Positions 23,960 through 33,260 of a DNA stretch of 64,000 nt are shown in pieces. Within the stretch, counting starts at the first letter, position 1; each line of letters opens with the position of its first letter. The notes beneath the pieces are model-generated. The model saw only the letters and a program-made list of their open reading frames with translations. It was not told the DNA's origin and did not search any database. Location: positions 2,170,001 through 2,234,000 of the forward strand of contig NC_090774.1 in assembly GCF_001761485.1 (NCBI RefSeq), in the 5' to 3' direction. The position numbers and the translations under genes were made by a program. The stretch comes from Yarrowia lipolytica. Its lineage: Eukaryota; Ascomycota; Dipodascomycetes; Dipodascales.

Positions 23960-26266
23960 TCACTCCAAATCAATCTCCATATCAACCTTGGGCTTCTTGA
24001 CCGTCTCCGTCGACGTTTCGGCACTTTCGTCGTCATACATTGGTCCAGCTTCATACGGCTGGTTTTCTTCGCCCTTTCTTTTTCGTCCGTGATTGTCAGA
24101 GTGATCGCGGTCCGACTGACCTTGTCTACCACGTCGGTCGGATTGCCGCTCAGAGTCTCGTCGGTTACCTTGTCGACCACGGCCAAAATCTTTGGCCCCA
24201 CCCTCCTTCTCCTCCAACCGCTTGACCACCTTGCCCATGTAGCCCTTGACAAACTCCTTGATTTTCTTGGCCTTCTCATCACTAATCTCAGTCATGGGCT
24301 CCGGACGTTTCAGCTCCTTGTCCACCAGAATCTGCACAATGTCCTTAGAACACTTTTTCGCCCGCTCCCGATCAACGTCGTATTTGGACACTTGATTGGG
24401 CACCACCTTGGCCAGCAGTTTAGTCAGCCGATGCGCCTGCGCGTTCACGGGCTTGGCAGACGCAGAAGGAGCCGGCTCGCTGTTATTTTTCACCTCCTGC
24501 AACCGAGCCTGCTCAATGATGCGCTGGAGATCACTCTCGCGCTGTGACTGCAAAGAAAGCGGCTCTCGGGTCTCGGAATTGTCCCGTCTCTCGTCTCGAC
24601 GGTTGCCACGGGGACCCTTGGGGCCCTTGGGGCCCTTGGGGGTCGAGGGTGAGCTCGCACGTGACGCCTTGGGGAAATCCCACTGTTGGATGTTCAGCTC
24701 GAGATTGTAGTAGTACACCTTGCCCTGCGGGTCGTTCGCAAACTGCCAGCCCTTAGGCAGGCTCCTTGGAGGCACCATGGGTGATGCAGGCTGCTTGACG
24801 GCCTTCTTGGGGCCCTTGGGGGCTGTTTTGTTAGAGTAGGGGGTGGGGATGAAGGTGAAGGGGGATTCCGAGCGGGTGGACGGCGAATCAGTAACGCCGT
24901 TTCCGTTGTTATCTGCTTTTTTGTTCACCTTGACAACTTCCACATCATTGGGCTCCTCAGACTTGGAGCTCTCCTTGGTGACCTCCTCGCTGGTACCTCT
25001 AGAGACCGAATGCTCGTCTCCGTCGGGATCAATTTTTCGTCGTGGGATTCGGAAAGCCATTTTCAGGTTTGCCCATTCAGACAAGAGCTCCTGGGCAATG
25101 GTGGCAATGTCACTGTTGTCGTTGGACGTCAGGCTCTTGACCACGTTTTCAATCTGCGAACTGGAGATTTTGTTCTTTGTGATTCGCGGCCACTTTTGCA
25201 GGACTCGCAGCAGCATCAGCGTCACGTTCACGCGGTCGCTGTCGTCCAGCCCAAGAGGATTGTCGCCCCACGTGGCGGTCAGAATCTGCGCGAAGATCTG
25301 GTATCCATGCATCTTCATGACTGCTGCCTGGACGGACGTGTCTGTGCACAGAGCAATACGCTGCAGCATGAGGTTGACCTGCCAGGCTTCCTGGTTCATC
25401 ATGAGAGACGCCATGACCTTGGACACGTCCTGCACGGTCAGGTCTCGGGGTCGCAAGTCCTCGGCCGACTTTTTGCCTCTCAGAATGGCGTTGATATCTC
25501 TGGACGTGAGACCCAGAGCAGCGGTCAAGGTGCCGGAGACCTTGCTGGCGCTTTCCGTCTGCGTTTTTCCGCCGAGAAAGCCGACACAGTTTTTCTCGCC
25601 GCAGTAGCACGCCTGGGCCTCGGCTCCGTACCGGTCCACGTTGTAGTCAAACGTGACCTCTTCTCCCCTTTGAATGTGTCGAGATGCGAAAATGCCCATT
25701 CTGAGCCGTTTGCCCACGACCCACTTTTCCACGTGGCCATTAGGCGCGCACGAATGGTTGCAGAACCGACCCAGTCCTCCCTTGGCGGTAGCGTCGATGA
25801 ACTCGCCCTTTTGCAGCATCATAAAGTAGAAATGCTTGACGCCCTGGGTCGTGTAGATGGCCGTTCGCTCCTTGAAGGTCGGCTCGTCAATCACCTCGCC
25901 CACGTACTCGTAGACAAATTCGCCGGCGGCGATGTCCTTGGTGGCCCGCAGTCCAAACCCCTTCTTTTCTGTGCTGATCACGTCCACCGATGCGTATTTT
26001 TTGCCCTGGAACCGTTTGTTCTGACAGCCCTTGCAGCACCGAACACACTCGATGGAAGTGAGTCGGTTGATGCACCCGCTGTCCTCGTCACACGCCGTGG
26101 GCCCGGGCTTACAGTCACACGCCATGACTTCCGCCTGCTGAGACGAGCCCAGACCCTTCATGTACGTGCACTCCGGGAGCTCCACAAATGTCTGAAGCGC
26201 GTCCTTGGTCACGTCGCGAGCATCGGGGAACAGCTGCGCGTTTATTGGTGAGTTGTTGCCCGACAT
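23960..26266 (-). CDS. SET2: SET2 histone H3 lysine-36 methyltransferase
   Basis: This 768-residue nuclear enzyme rides with elongating RNA polymerase II and methylates H3K36. The order matches Set2: Cys-rich AWS segment (about residues 48-93), SET domain (about 92-215) with the NHSC motif at 170-173 and FDYN at 206-209, post-SET cysteines (Cys220, Cys222, Cys227), a WW domain (about 501-530, opening LPKGW), and a C-terminal SRI domain (about 612-686) that in the family binds the phosphorylated polymerase tail. The start is the first ATG of the frame (MSGNNSPINAQ); the frame stays open upstream without another ATG. Between WW and SRI a PKGPKGPKGPRG repeat is encoded by GC-rich CCCTTGGGG units. 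The Arg/Asp/Gly-rich tail is unusually long. Confidence 0.95.
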   Translation of the reverse strand: MSGNNSPINAQLFPDARDVTKDALQTFVELPECTYMKGLGSSQQAEVMACDCKPGPTACDEDSGCINRLTSIECVRCCKGCQNKRFQGKKYASVDVISTEKKGFGLRATKDIAAGEFVYEYVGEVIDEPTFKERTAIYTTQGVKHFYFMMLQKGEFIDATAKGGLGRFCNHSCAPNGHVEKWVVGKRLRMGIFASRHIQRGEEVTFDYNVDRYGAEAQACYCGEKNCVGFLGGKTQTESASKVSGTLTAALGLTSRDINAILRGKKSAEDLRPRDLTVQDVSKVMASLMMNQEAWQVNLMLQRIALCTDTSVQAAVMKMHGYQIFAQILTATWGDNPLGLDDSDRVNVTLMLLRVLQKWPRITKNKISSSQIENVVKSLTSNDNSDIATIAQELLSEWANLKMAFRIPRRKIDPDGDEHSVSRGTSEEVTKESSKSEEPNDVEVVKVNKKADNNGNGVTDSPSTRSESPFTFIPTPYSNKTAPKGPKKAVKQPASPMVPPRSLPKGWQFANDPQGKVYYYNLELNIQQWDFPKASRASSPSTPKGPKGPKGPRGNRRDERRDNSETREPLSLQSQRESDLQRIIEQARLQEVKNNSEPAPSASAKPVNAQAHRLTKLLAKVVPNQVSKYDVDRERAKKCSKDIVQILVDKELKRPEPMTEISDEKAKKIKEFVKGYMGKVVKRLEEKEGGAKDFGRGRQGNRRDSERQSDRRGRQGQSDRDHSDNHGRKRKGEENQPYEAGPMYDDESAETSTETVKKPKVDMEIDLE

Positions 26267-27336
26267 GTCGATGTTGAGAGGGCGCAGGTCGTGATGGTGG
26301 AGAGAAACGCCGCTGGGAGGTTGTGCATATGTCGACAGTAGCACCACCAGTACAGATTATTGTATGGAGGTGAGGACGTGATTGTGCACGTGAAACGACC
26401 CAACCAGAGTTTGGGGCAACATGACACACAGATATATATATGTATATATATAATGCTACTTATCAGCACTTTTTTCAGCTGCTTTTCTTGCCATTTTTTC
26501 AACCCCCCAGACATCACACGATAGGCAATCTGATGGTGGGATGAAAAATACACGCAAAACGCCGTACATGCGCGTAATCCTAATTACACCCATGGAGACC
26601 TGTACAAGTTTAGTACAAGAAGCTACCATTATCAATCCAAACACGTGACCTAGCCGGAGCCCATACAGTCCAAACACGTGACCCACCCCCCCCGGCTCCC
26701 CCCCCGCCCCTTCCCCCCCTTGGCTCGGGTCACGTGACCGCCGTCTTTTTCTTTCGTTTCTCGGTGTGATTGATTGGCTCGTTAATTTTTCGGATCAAAA
26801 TTTTCCAACCGGAAATCGAACTGAGACACGGTTGTTGGAGTCAAGACGATGACAGAACTGCTTCTAATCTTAACAATCTAGTTGAGGAAGTTAGTTGAAA
26901 TTACTGGGGATGAAAATTCAGCTGGGGGTTCATTTACGGGGTTGTAGAAACGGTGGAGACTAGGAAAGTTGCTGTGTGGATAGTCGATCAGCAACTTGAT
27001 AAGTAATAATGACTTTTGAGAATCTCTACACCACAATAATCAGAGATATCTTCATTTCAGCGTCTCGTTGTTGAGTGTGATTAGTGGAAGAAAAGTAAGA
27101 TTTAGTTGGTATGTACTAGATGGGTGTAGGATTTGTACTGCAAAGCAGAAATAGAGCAGAAATGGTCTCCTAGCACCCACATCTCTCTCACTTGTACTCG
27201 CCGCTTGTTAGTCGTCATAAAAAATACAATTAACATTCTATACATAATTTTTTGTTAGACCGTTCCAGTGAAAGCCACAGCTTGGCTTGCCACTCGGTGA
27301 GCCGACAGTGGGATCTACAGTAGTCGTCGTGCCAGC
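26267..27336. other. Intergenic region between SET2 and HMT1
   Basis: About 1.07 kb between the SET2 start and the HMT1 stop. The half near SET2 has CACGTG boxes at 26387, 26642, 26675 and 26731 and a C-run block (26686-26719). The half near HMT1 is AT-rich and featureless. Confidence 0.7.
26642..26736. promoter_or_regulatory. CACGTG cluster around four C-runs upstream of SET2
   Basis: Three CACGTG boxes (26642-26647, 26675-26680, 26731-26736), each extended to CACGTGAC, bracket four runs of C (8, 8, 4 and 7 bases between 26686 and 26719). CACGTG is the core site of bHLH factors such as Cbf1. The minus strand has four G-runs with short loops, so a G-quadruplex is possible. The block is 375-470 bp upstream of the SET2 ATG. 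Confidence 0.5.
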
Positions 27337-28317
27337 TTATTTCATGCAGTAAAATCGCTTGCCGCCCTTGTTCTCAGCCTTGCACTCCCACTCCAGAGTA
27401 ATGTCCAGATCTCGGTTGTTCTTCTCGTTGGGTCGGCAGTCAATGGATCCAGTCACCTCGTCACCGGCTCGCAGAGACACCTGGCCGTCAATGTAGAAGA
27501 CAGTCTGCTTCCAGTGAGTGTACTTGGCATGGGGGCCGGTGGAGAACTTGACGGGGGTGGTGAGCTTGTTGAACTCAATGTCGAACCAACACAGAATAGC
27601 GTGGGCAGTGTCGTTGACCCGGGCCTTGAGGTCAAAGTTGGCCTTGAAGGCCAGATCCTCCACCTTGACGGTGTACAGATCGATCTCAAACACCTGGCAG
27701 GGGTTGGAGATGACGTGTCGGAGGTCCACGGTGTCGACCAGAGGCTCGGACAGCACAATGTCCTTGAAGGGCGAGTAGTCAAAGCCGTAGACGTCGTCCC
27801 AGAAGGACACCTTTTCGTCCTTGTACTCGCCGTCCTCCAAAAGAGCGGCGTAGATGGTGGACTTGTCGGGCATGATAATACCTCCGGGGACCAGGTACTT
27901 GTCTCGGGCGTACAGCACCGTGTCCAGCATGGATTCGTAGAGCAGGAAGTAGCCCATCCACTCGGAGATGATAATGTCCACCTTCTGGTAGGGTAGGGTG
28001 ATCTCCTCCATCTTGCCCTGGATCAGGGTAATCTTGTCGCTGAGTCCGTTAAGATCGACAATCTTTCGGGCCATCTCGATGATGTTGGACATGTCCACGC
28101 CCATGACATGCTTGGCACCGGCCTGCGCAGCAAACATGGACAGAATGCCGGTTCCACAGCCCACATCCAGCACAATCTTGTCCTTGAACAGGTCTCGGTT
28201 TCGCAGAATTGCGTGCTTGTACGACAGAGTTCGCGACTCGTCCTTGAGCATCTCCTCATGGATGCCAAAGTGGTCGTACGACGAAAAGTAGTGCTGCTCG
28301 GAGTATGGGAGGGACAT
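27337..28317 (-). CDS. HMT1: HMT1/PRMT1-type protein arginine methyltransferase
   Basis: This 326-residue enzyme transfers methyl groups from S-adenosylmethionine to arginines of RNA-binding proteins and histone H4, giving mono- and asymmetric dimethylarginine; it is mainly nuclear in yeast. Visible motifs are motif I VLDVGCGTG (49-57), the acidic end of the next strand (GVDMS, 73-77), the catalytic double-E loop SEWMGYFLLYE (Glu119 and Glu128) and the THW motif (267-269). The N-terminal helix includes YFSSYDHFGIHEEML, the usual PRMT1 substrate-binding region. The start MSLPYSEQHY agrees with homologues. A TTTATAAA box at 28374-28381 lies about 60 bp upstream. Length is close to Hmt1 (348). 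Confidence 0.96.
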   Translation of the reverse strand: MSLPYSEQHYFSSYDHFGIHEEMLKDESRTLSYKHAILRNRDLFKDKIVLDVGCGTGILSMFAAQAGAKHVMGVDMSNIIEMARKIVDLNGLSDKITLIQGKMEEITLPYQKVDIIISEWMGYFLLYESMLDTVLYARDKYLVPGGIIMPDKSTIYAALLEDGEYKDEKVSFWDDVYGFDYSPFKDIVLSEPLVDTVDLRHVISNPCQVFEIDLYTVKVEDLAFKANFDLKARVNDTAHAILCWFDIEFNKLTTPVKFSTGPHAKYTHWKQTVFYIDGQVSLRAGDEVTGSIDCRPNEKNNRDLDITLEWECKAENKGGKRFYCMK

Positions 28318-28373
28318 TGTGGGTGTGCGGTAAGAGGTCGGGTCAACAATGGTGGTGAGAAGAAGAAAGCTTC

Positions 28374-28381
28374 TTTATAAA
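28374..28381 (-). promoter_or_regulatory. TATA box of HMT1
   Basis: TTTATAAA, about 57 bp upstream of the HMT1 ATG. Confidence 0.6.
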
Positions 28382-29761
28382 AATTTCCCAGCTATGCACG
28401 ATAACTTTATCGACCAACCATGCAGGTGGGTCAGAGACCGAAAGAGGGTGTTGCGGCTTGAAAATGACGGTTTTTGTTTGTGGAATCAATTTCTACGGCT
28501 TCAAAAACCACAACGAAATATCCGTGGTCCAAATCTGACCACCATAACCCCCTCCTGACCGTGCTGTTTAGCTCAAACCATGGGATATTTTTCACAACAC
28601 TCGCATGAACCCTGTAGGAGTCGAGAATGACGAATATCGCGAATTTGGTGGTGGAACAAACGGCAAGAAATTGATTGTTGATCGACAGACTGGTGGTTGG
28701 GGAATCACCTCTCGTGCTGATTAACCCGTATCAATTACGGGTGTTTATTATGAGATTTCCTCATCTCCTTCTTTATACTGTGAAGTTTGTCGTAGCGGTA
28801 ATGTGACATTGATGGTTATCGTGGACCAGTGTACGGACAGGTTATGACCAGGTAAGGGGAAACAGGTATTTCCGATGGACTTGATGGTGAGTTCTCCTAG
28901 TTTATACCTTCAAAAAAGGTATCCTTTTTGGTGACAGCATCTCTTGGAGCTACAGTTTCACCTATGACCATTAATGAACTCATACCGACTGAGGAGTCGG
29001 CCCGTACCAAACCCGAACTCGACCCGACTCGACTCGACTCGGCTCGATAGTCACCCTTCCCTACCTGCAACTTGTTTCAGCCTTACTATCGCCGGCAATT
29101 CTCCTTCGGGTCTCTCGTCGGTATCCAGTCAGTTCAATGACTGTTAGGCCAGTTGAGTCTCGCTCGTTGCTCTTTCAGCCCATGGCGTAGTATTCGCTCA
29201 ATGCTCCCCGGAATTGATCTAGGCCGTAGCTCGAATAGCGCCCACAACGGCCGGTAAGGCACAGGCTGGTTTACCGAACAGCCACCAACACTACTCGTAG
29301 CGTAAACCGGCATATACCTGGCGGAGTCAACAGTCGACAGTCGACAGTCGAATGGTAACCAGCTTGGTAGCCAATCAGCCAATCAAAGCAGTCTAGACGG
29401 GACTCTCTGCCAAGAGACAGCTGCTACAATGGTCCCATTCTTACCAGATCATGCTTCAAGCCATTGTTGATGCTGGAGGTTAGTTGTTCCGCGCCGTATC
29501 CAACCCCAACCAAAGTGAGACTAGACTACAACGCCATTCTGGACTCAACAGAGTCCGACGGCGACCAGAATATTTTGCGATTCGCGAACCGTCAATGGAT
29601 GACTAAGACGTACAGTTTTAGTCATGTATTATTCCCATGGGGAAGAGTCCTGTTGGCAATGAAGTCCAATTGAGAATGTAGTCCAATGAATAAGCTACTT
29701 GTAGTCAAAAAAAAAGAGAAAAAAAAAAAAGAAAGTCCAAAATGAAATAAAAGTCCAAAAT

Positions 29762-29795
29762 CATATTAATGATATTAATGATATTAATGATATTA
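29762..29795. repeat. 9-bp ATATTAATG repeat
   Basis: Three to four copies in an AT-rich patch that follows an A-rich stretch. Upstream of ERT1. Confidence 0.85.
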
Positions 29796-29832
29796 TATTC
29801 TTTGAAAGTGTCCAAAAATGGTAAACACCTGC

Positions 29833-30401
29833 CACGTGACCCAACAAACGACGACCCAAACCCACGTCACGTGACCCCACTGCACCATAGGACCAGGTCA
29901 GCCCGACGCTCAACCATCCATCCCGCTAGTGCGATAGAATATGCCTCGAAATATCCGCCCTGTGGCTCAGTCACAGCACGTGATTTGTGCGTCTAGTTTT
30001 TCCTGAACCCTATCCGTCTCCCACGGTCGCTTGACCAAAGGCAAAAAAATACCTTGTTGTTTGCTCGACTTTTGGTCACAATTTTTTGGTAGAAACTTGT
30101 AGCTGATTATACTGTCTCTCTCCACATGCCCTATATATCTCCTTCCCCGTGCGCCAAGAGGCTCTTGGGCTTGTCGACTAGAGGGGGATTTAGACTCCTG
30201 CGGGGAAACGGAACAACTTTCATCCAATAAAATTCAACTCCGCGGGACATTACACCAGGGCTATTCAGCACAGTTTGAGAACGATCCAGCGGACACCAGA
30301 AAACACGCGTAAGCGCTTCCACAGAGGCCTTTTCAACCACCGTCTCATCGCTTCATCGGCCCCGGCCCCCCCCCCGACCTACTCATTTTCTCTCTCACGT
30401 G
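29833..30401 (+). promoter_or_regulatory. Four CACGTG boxes upstream of ERT1
   Basis: Boxes at 29833-29838, 29868-29873, 29977-29982 and 30396-30401; the first two and the last read CACGTGAC. The last one lies only four bases before the ATG, so it would be in the mRNA leader or at the transcription start. bHLH factors are the usual readers; which one acts here is not visible. Confidence 0.5.
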
Positions 30402-30405
30402 ACCC

Positions 30406-31470
30406 ATGTCCTTCTACCCCATACTGCGAGGTCCGGCCAAACAGGAGAGTCCACCTCCTCCTCCGGCTCCTAAAAAGCGGCGAAAGACCGCTCGGGCCTG
30501 TCTGCATTGCCAGAAGGCCCATCTGACCTGTGACGAGGGCCGCCCGTGCGCTCGCTGCATCAAGAAAAACATGGGAGACCAGTGCGTGGACGGCAAGCGG
30601 AAACAGGCAAAGTACTTGGTGGGACTCCCTCCGACGCCTCCAGGACAAGCGACGCAACAGAAACAGCAGCAACAGCAACAGCAACAGCAGGCGGTGCAGC
30701 ATGGAATGGGCCCTCCGGACACGGACTTCGGCTCGTCTGCCGCCAACTTGGAATACTCCATCTTGTCCAACATTCTGGGTCGCGGAGACACGTCTTCACC
30801 TCCAGACTTCTTTCCCGCCCAAAGTCCCCATATGCCGTCTCCCATGTCGATTCCGGGTCTTCACATGGAGGAAGAAGGCAGCCAAACTGCGGGAACGCCC
30901 CAGGGATCGCCGACAGACATCTACACCAGTATAACAAAGCCCTATGCGTACACAACGGGGTTCCATGCGCTGATTGCGTATCTCAAAAGCCGGTTCGAGA
31001 AAAAGGAGCTACTGGACGTGGTCAAAAGCATGGCCTTCTACCGGCCGTCGTTCATAGCCACCACCCAGACCCTGCAGTACGAAGATCTTGTGTTCATGGA
31101 AAAGTGCTTCCAACGCACGCTGCTGGAGTTTGAAAAGTACATTTCGTTAAGTGGAACGCCCACGGTGCTCTGGAGACGAACCGGCCAGATAGCTGCCGTT
31201 GGAAAGGAGTTTTGTGTGCTGACGATGCGATCGCAGGCAGATTTGCTGAGTCAGTTCATCATCGAGTGCATGGACAACAAGTCTGTGGTACAGTACTTTG
31301 ACGTCTTCTCCGAGCTGGCGTTTGGAGACAGCAGAGGCACGATTACCACCACGTTTGGCCTCACCAAACCCTCAGGCGAGGTGGTCAACACGGCGTGTTC
31401 GCTGACCATCAAACGAGACGTGTTTGACATTCCCATGATGATTGTCGGCAACTTTCTGCCTATTCTGTAG
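30406..31470 (+). CDS. ERT1: Zn2Cys6 regulator of the ERT1/RDS2 (AcuK/AcuM) gluconeogenesis family
   Basis: This 354-residue nuclear protein has a zinc cluster at residues 32-60 (Cys32, 35, 42, 48, 51, 60) in the context RACLHCQKAHLTCDEGRPC, characteristic of this family, followed by DGKRKQAKY. A Pro/Gln-rich linker holds a short CAG/CAA poly-Gln run (about 86-96). The C-terminal half carries the family's PAS-like domain, seen in RPSFIATTQTLQYEDLVFM, LEFEKYISLSGTPTVLWRR and FSELAFGDSRG. Family members activate gluconeogenic genes such as PCK1 and FBP1 when cells grow on non-sugar carbon. In a yeast that lives on lipids this is an apt role, but it is inferred. It is shorter than S. cerevisiae Ert1 (529). 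The start MSFYPILRGP is the first ATG. Confidence 0.88.
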   Translation: MSFYPILRGPAKQESPPPPPAPKKRRKTARACLHCQKAHLTCDEGRPCARCIKKNMGDQCVDGKRKQAKYLVGLPPTPPGQATQQKQQQQQQQQQAVQHGMGPPDTDFGSSAANLEYSILSNILGRGDTSSPPDFFPAQSPHMPSPMSIPGLHMEEEGSQTAGTPQGSPTDIYTSITKPYAYTTGFHALIAYLKSRFEKKELLDVVKSMAFYRPSFIATTQTLQYEDLVFMEKCFQRTLLEFEKYISLSGTPTVLWRRTGQIAAVGKEFCVLTMRSQADLLSQFIIECMDNKSVVQYFDVFSELAFGDSRGTITTTFGLTKPSGEVVNTACSLTIKRDVFDIPMMIVGNFLPIL

Positions 31471-31585
31471 GCGCCATGTAATTATTTATTCTGAACGAAA
31501 ACAAGAGAGCAATTACTTGTATAACTAACACTTTGTAGATATTACCTGAATATGAATGATATAGATTACGAGTATTTACCTATCC

Positions 31586-32953
31586 CTACAACCGCATGAG
31601 CCGCTCTTCATCATCCTCACCGTCAATGTCAATAATGCCCCTCTCCTCAACCCGTCGCTCCTGAACATCTCCTCTAGACACGTACTTGACGCGCTTCAAC
31701 TTGGAGTCAGCCATGGCCGGGTTCCACACGTTCTGCGAGTTCAGCTCCGCCACCTCTTGCTTTTCAGACTTGATCTTGGACTCAAGTTCTCTCAACTCCT
31801 CGTCATCTGTGCTATCGTCCTCCATTTCCTGCTCTCGGATCTTGCCATCCAGACCCAGCGAAATGACATGCTTCTTGCCCTTTTTCCGAGCGTCTCGTTC
31901 CTCCATCTTGGCCATTTGCCGCTGCTGCTTCTTGAGCTGCAACGCCCTCTCTGTCGCCGAAGCCCACTGGTTGACACCTGCCGAGGGCAGTTCAAAGTCG
32001 CCCACGTTGTCGATGATCCGGGTTCTCTCCGCCTGACTGTCCTGGAACGCCATCAGGGTGTCAAGCCGCTCCTTGGCCTGCTGAAGCTCCTTCTCCTTGG
32101 CCTCCTGCGCCTGCCGGTTCTCCTCCTCCATCTGTTTGATGGCCTCTTCCTGCGCAGCCCGCCCCCCAGCATTAGATAAGTTGTACTTGATGGCCTTTTG
32201 TTTCTTTTTGGGCACCGCCTGTTTGGGGGCGTTCACAGACCGAATGTCCTCCTTTTGTTGGTACAAAACCGACGAAATTTCATTGCGCTCCTCCGCACTC
32301 AACAGAGGAGTGCCACAGAATGTGCACGGCCCTAGCCCTTCCTTCAGGCAATGGATCTTGCCACAGTTCATGCAGTTGGGGGCAACCTCCAGCAACGGGT
32401 GTCGGGAAGCCATGCAGTCGCATTTTGCGCGCGCCGTGGTGCCGTCTTTGCGCACATCTCCATGTTCCACCAGCTCCAGGTCCCGTAATGCCTGGTCGAT
32501 TTCGGCAATCGAATCCACCTTGATTTTGTTTTTGGCCTTGGTCTTGGGCTTGAGATCCAGCAGTTCGGAAGTTGTTGCTCCGCCCTTACCCACGCCGGCC
32601 AGCCGGTTGCGAGGTGTCTTTTCCTTCTTCTGTTTCTCCTCCTCCACCTTTTCTCCTGCCGTTCTGGTGGCCCACGATGCCTTCTTCTTGGGGGGCTCGC
32701 TCTTGGCCATTTTTTCAGCCTTGGACTTCTCCAGCTTCTTGGACGAGAACCGCTTGCGGTTGAACTCCTCCACAAACCGGAACACCGGCTCAGACTCGCC
32801 CAGAAGCTCCACAAAGTAGCTGTGCACCTCCAGAGGATCGGTTTTCTTCATGCCCTGATCCACCAGCTGGGCGACGGTCTCCTTGTCGAACCCGCCGAGC
32901 AACCGGCCAACCATGTCCTTGGCGTACTCTTCGGTCACTGTGTATTTTTCCAT
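31586..32953 (-). CDS. RQT4: RQT4 / ASC-1 (TRIP4)-like ribosome quality-control factor
   Basis: This 455-residue protein contains a C2HC5-type zinc finger at about residues 178-213 (CDC ... CMNCGKIHC ... CTFC), the hallmark of activating signal cointegrator 1. In yeast the equivalent subunit Rqt4 works with the Slh1 helicase and Cue3 in splitting collided ribosomes. The first 65 residues form a helical domain (VGRLLGGFDKETVAQLVDQG), followed by Lys/Glu-rich coil, the finger, then a long Gln/Glu-rich coiled coil (about 260-420). The human homologue has a further C-terminal ASCH domain that I do not see here, matching fungal members. It converges with ERT1, with 115 bp between stop codons. The ATG at 32953 is the first of the frame. 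Confidence 0.85.
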   Translation of the reverse strand: MEKYTVTEEYAKDMVGRLLGGFDKETVAQLVDQGMKKTDPLEVHSYFVELLGESEPVFRFVEEFNRKRFSSKKLEKSKAEKMAKSEPPKKKASWATRTAGEKVEEEKQKKEKTPRNRLAGVGKGGATTSELLDLKPKTKAKNKIKVDSIAEIDQALRDLELVEHGDVRKDGTTARAKCDCMASRHPLLEVAPNCMNCGKIHCLKEGLGPCTFCGTPLLSAEERNEISSVLYQQKEDIRSVNAPKQAVPKKKQKAIKYNLSNAGGRAAQEEAIKQMEEENRQAQEAKEKELQQAKERLDTLMAFQDSQAERTRIIDNVGDFELPSAGVNQWASATERALQLKKQQRQMAKMEERDARKKGKKHVISLGLDGKIREQEMEDDSTDDEELRELESKIKSEKQEVAELNSQNVWNPAMADSKLKRVKYVSRGDVQERRVEERGIIDIDGEDDEERLMRL

Positions 32954-33260
32954 ATCGTTTGAATGAAGGAATTAGGAGGTTGCTGGGATCAAGTCGTACC
33001 AAATGCTGGTGATAAGCATGCATGACCAGGCAAACTGCACGTGATTTGATAAAAGAAAACAAAAAAAAATATACAAAAAAATACGTAAAAAATTGAATAT
33101 AATGTAGGAGGATGGGAAAATGATATCAAAGTGGTCAGAATAGTTGATTCTTTCCGAATTTATACTCGACGATACTTTTATAGAAATACTCATACTCTCA
33201 CGCTCAAATGTCTAGTAAAATCAATTCTATGTCTATGTCTAATAAATAATGTGGCACCTT

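Larger units (their letters stand above)
28318..30405. other. Divergent intergenic region HMT1 / ERT1
   Basis: About 2.1 kb serving two divergent genes. It contains the HMT1 TATA box, a GACTC pentamer run near 29015-29047, an ATATTAATG array (29762-29795), a TACTTGTA at 29696 and CACGTG boxes at 29833, 29868, 29977 and 30396 on the ERT1 side. No convincing ORF. Confidence 0.7.

Noticed and set aside
25010-26251. 413-codon plus frame opposite SET2
   Set aside because: Antisense shadow of a strongly supported gene; codon bias leaves the opposite strand open.
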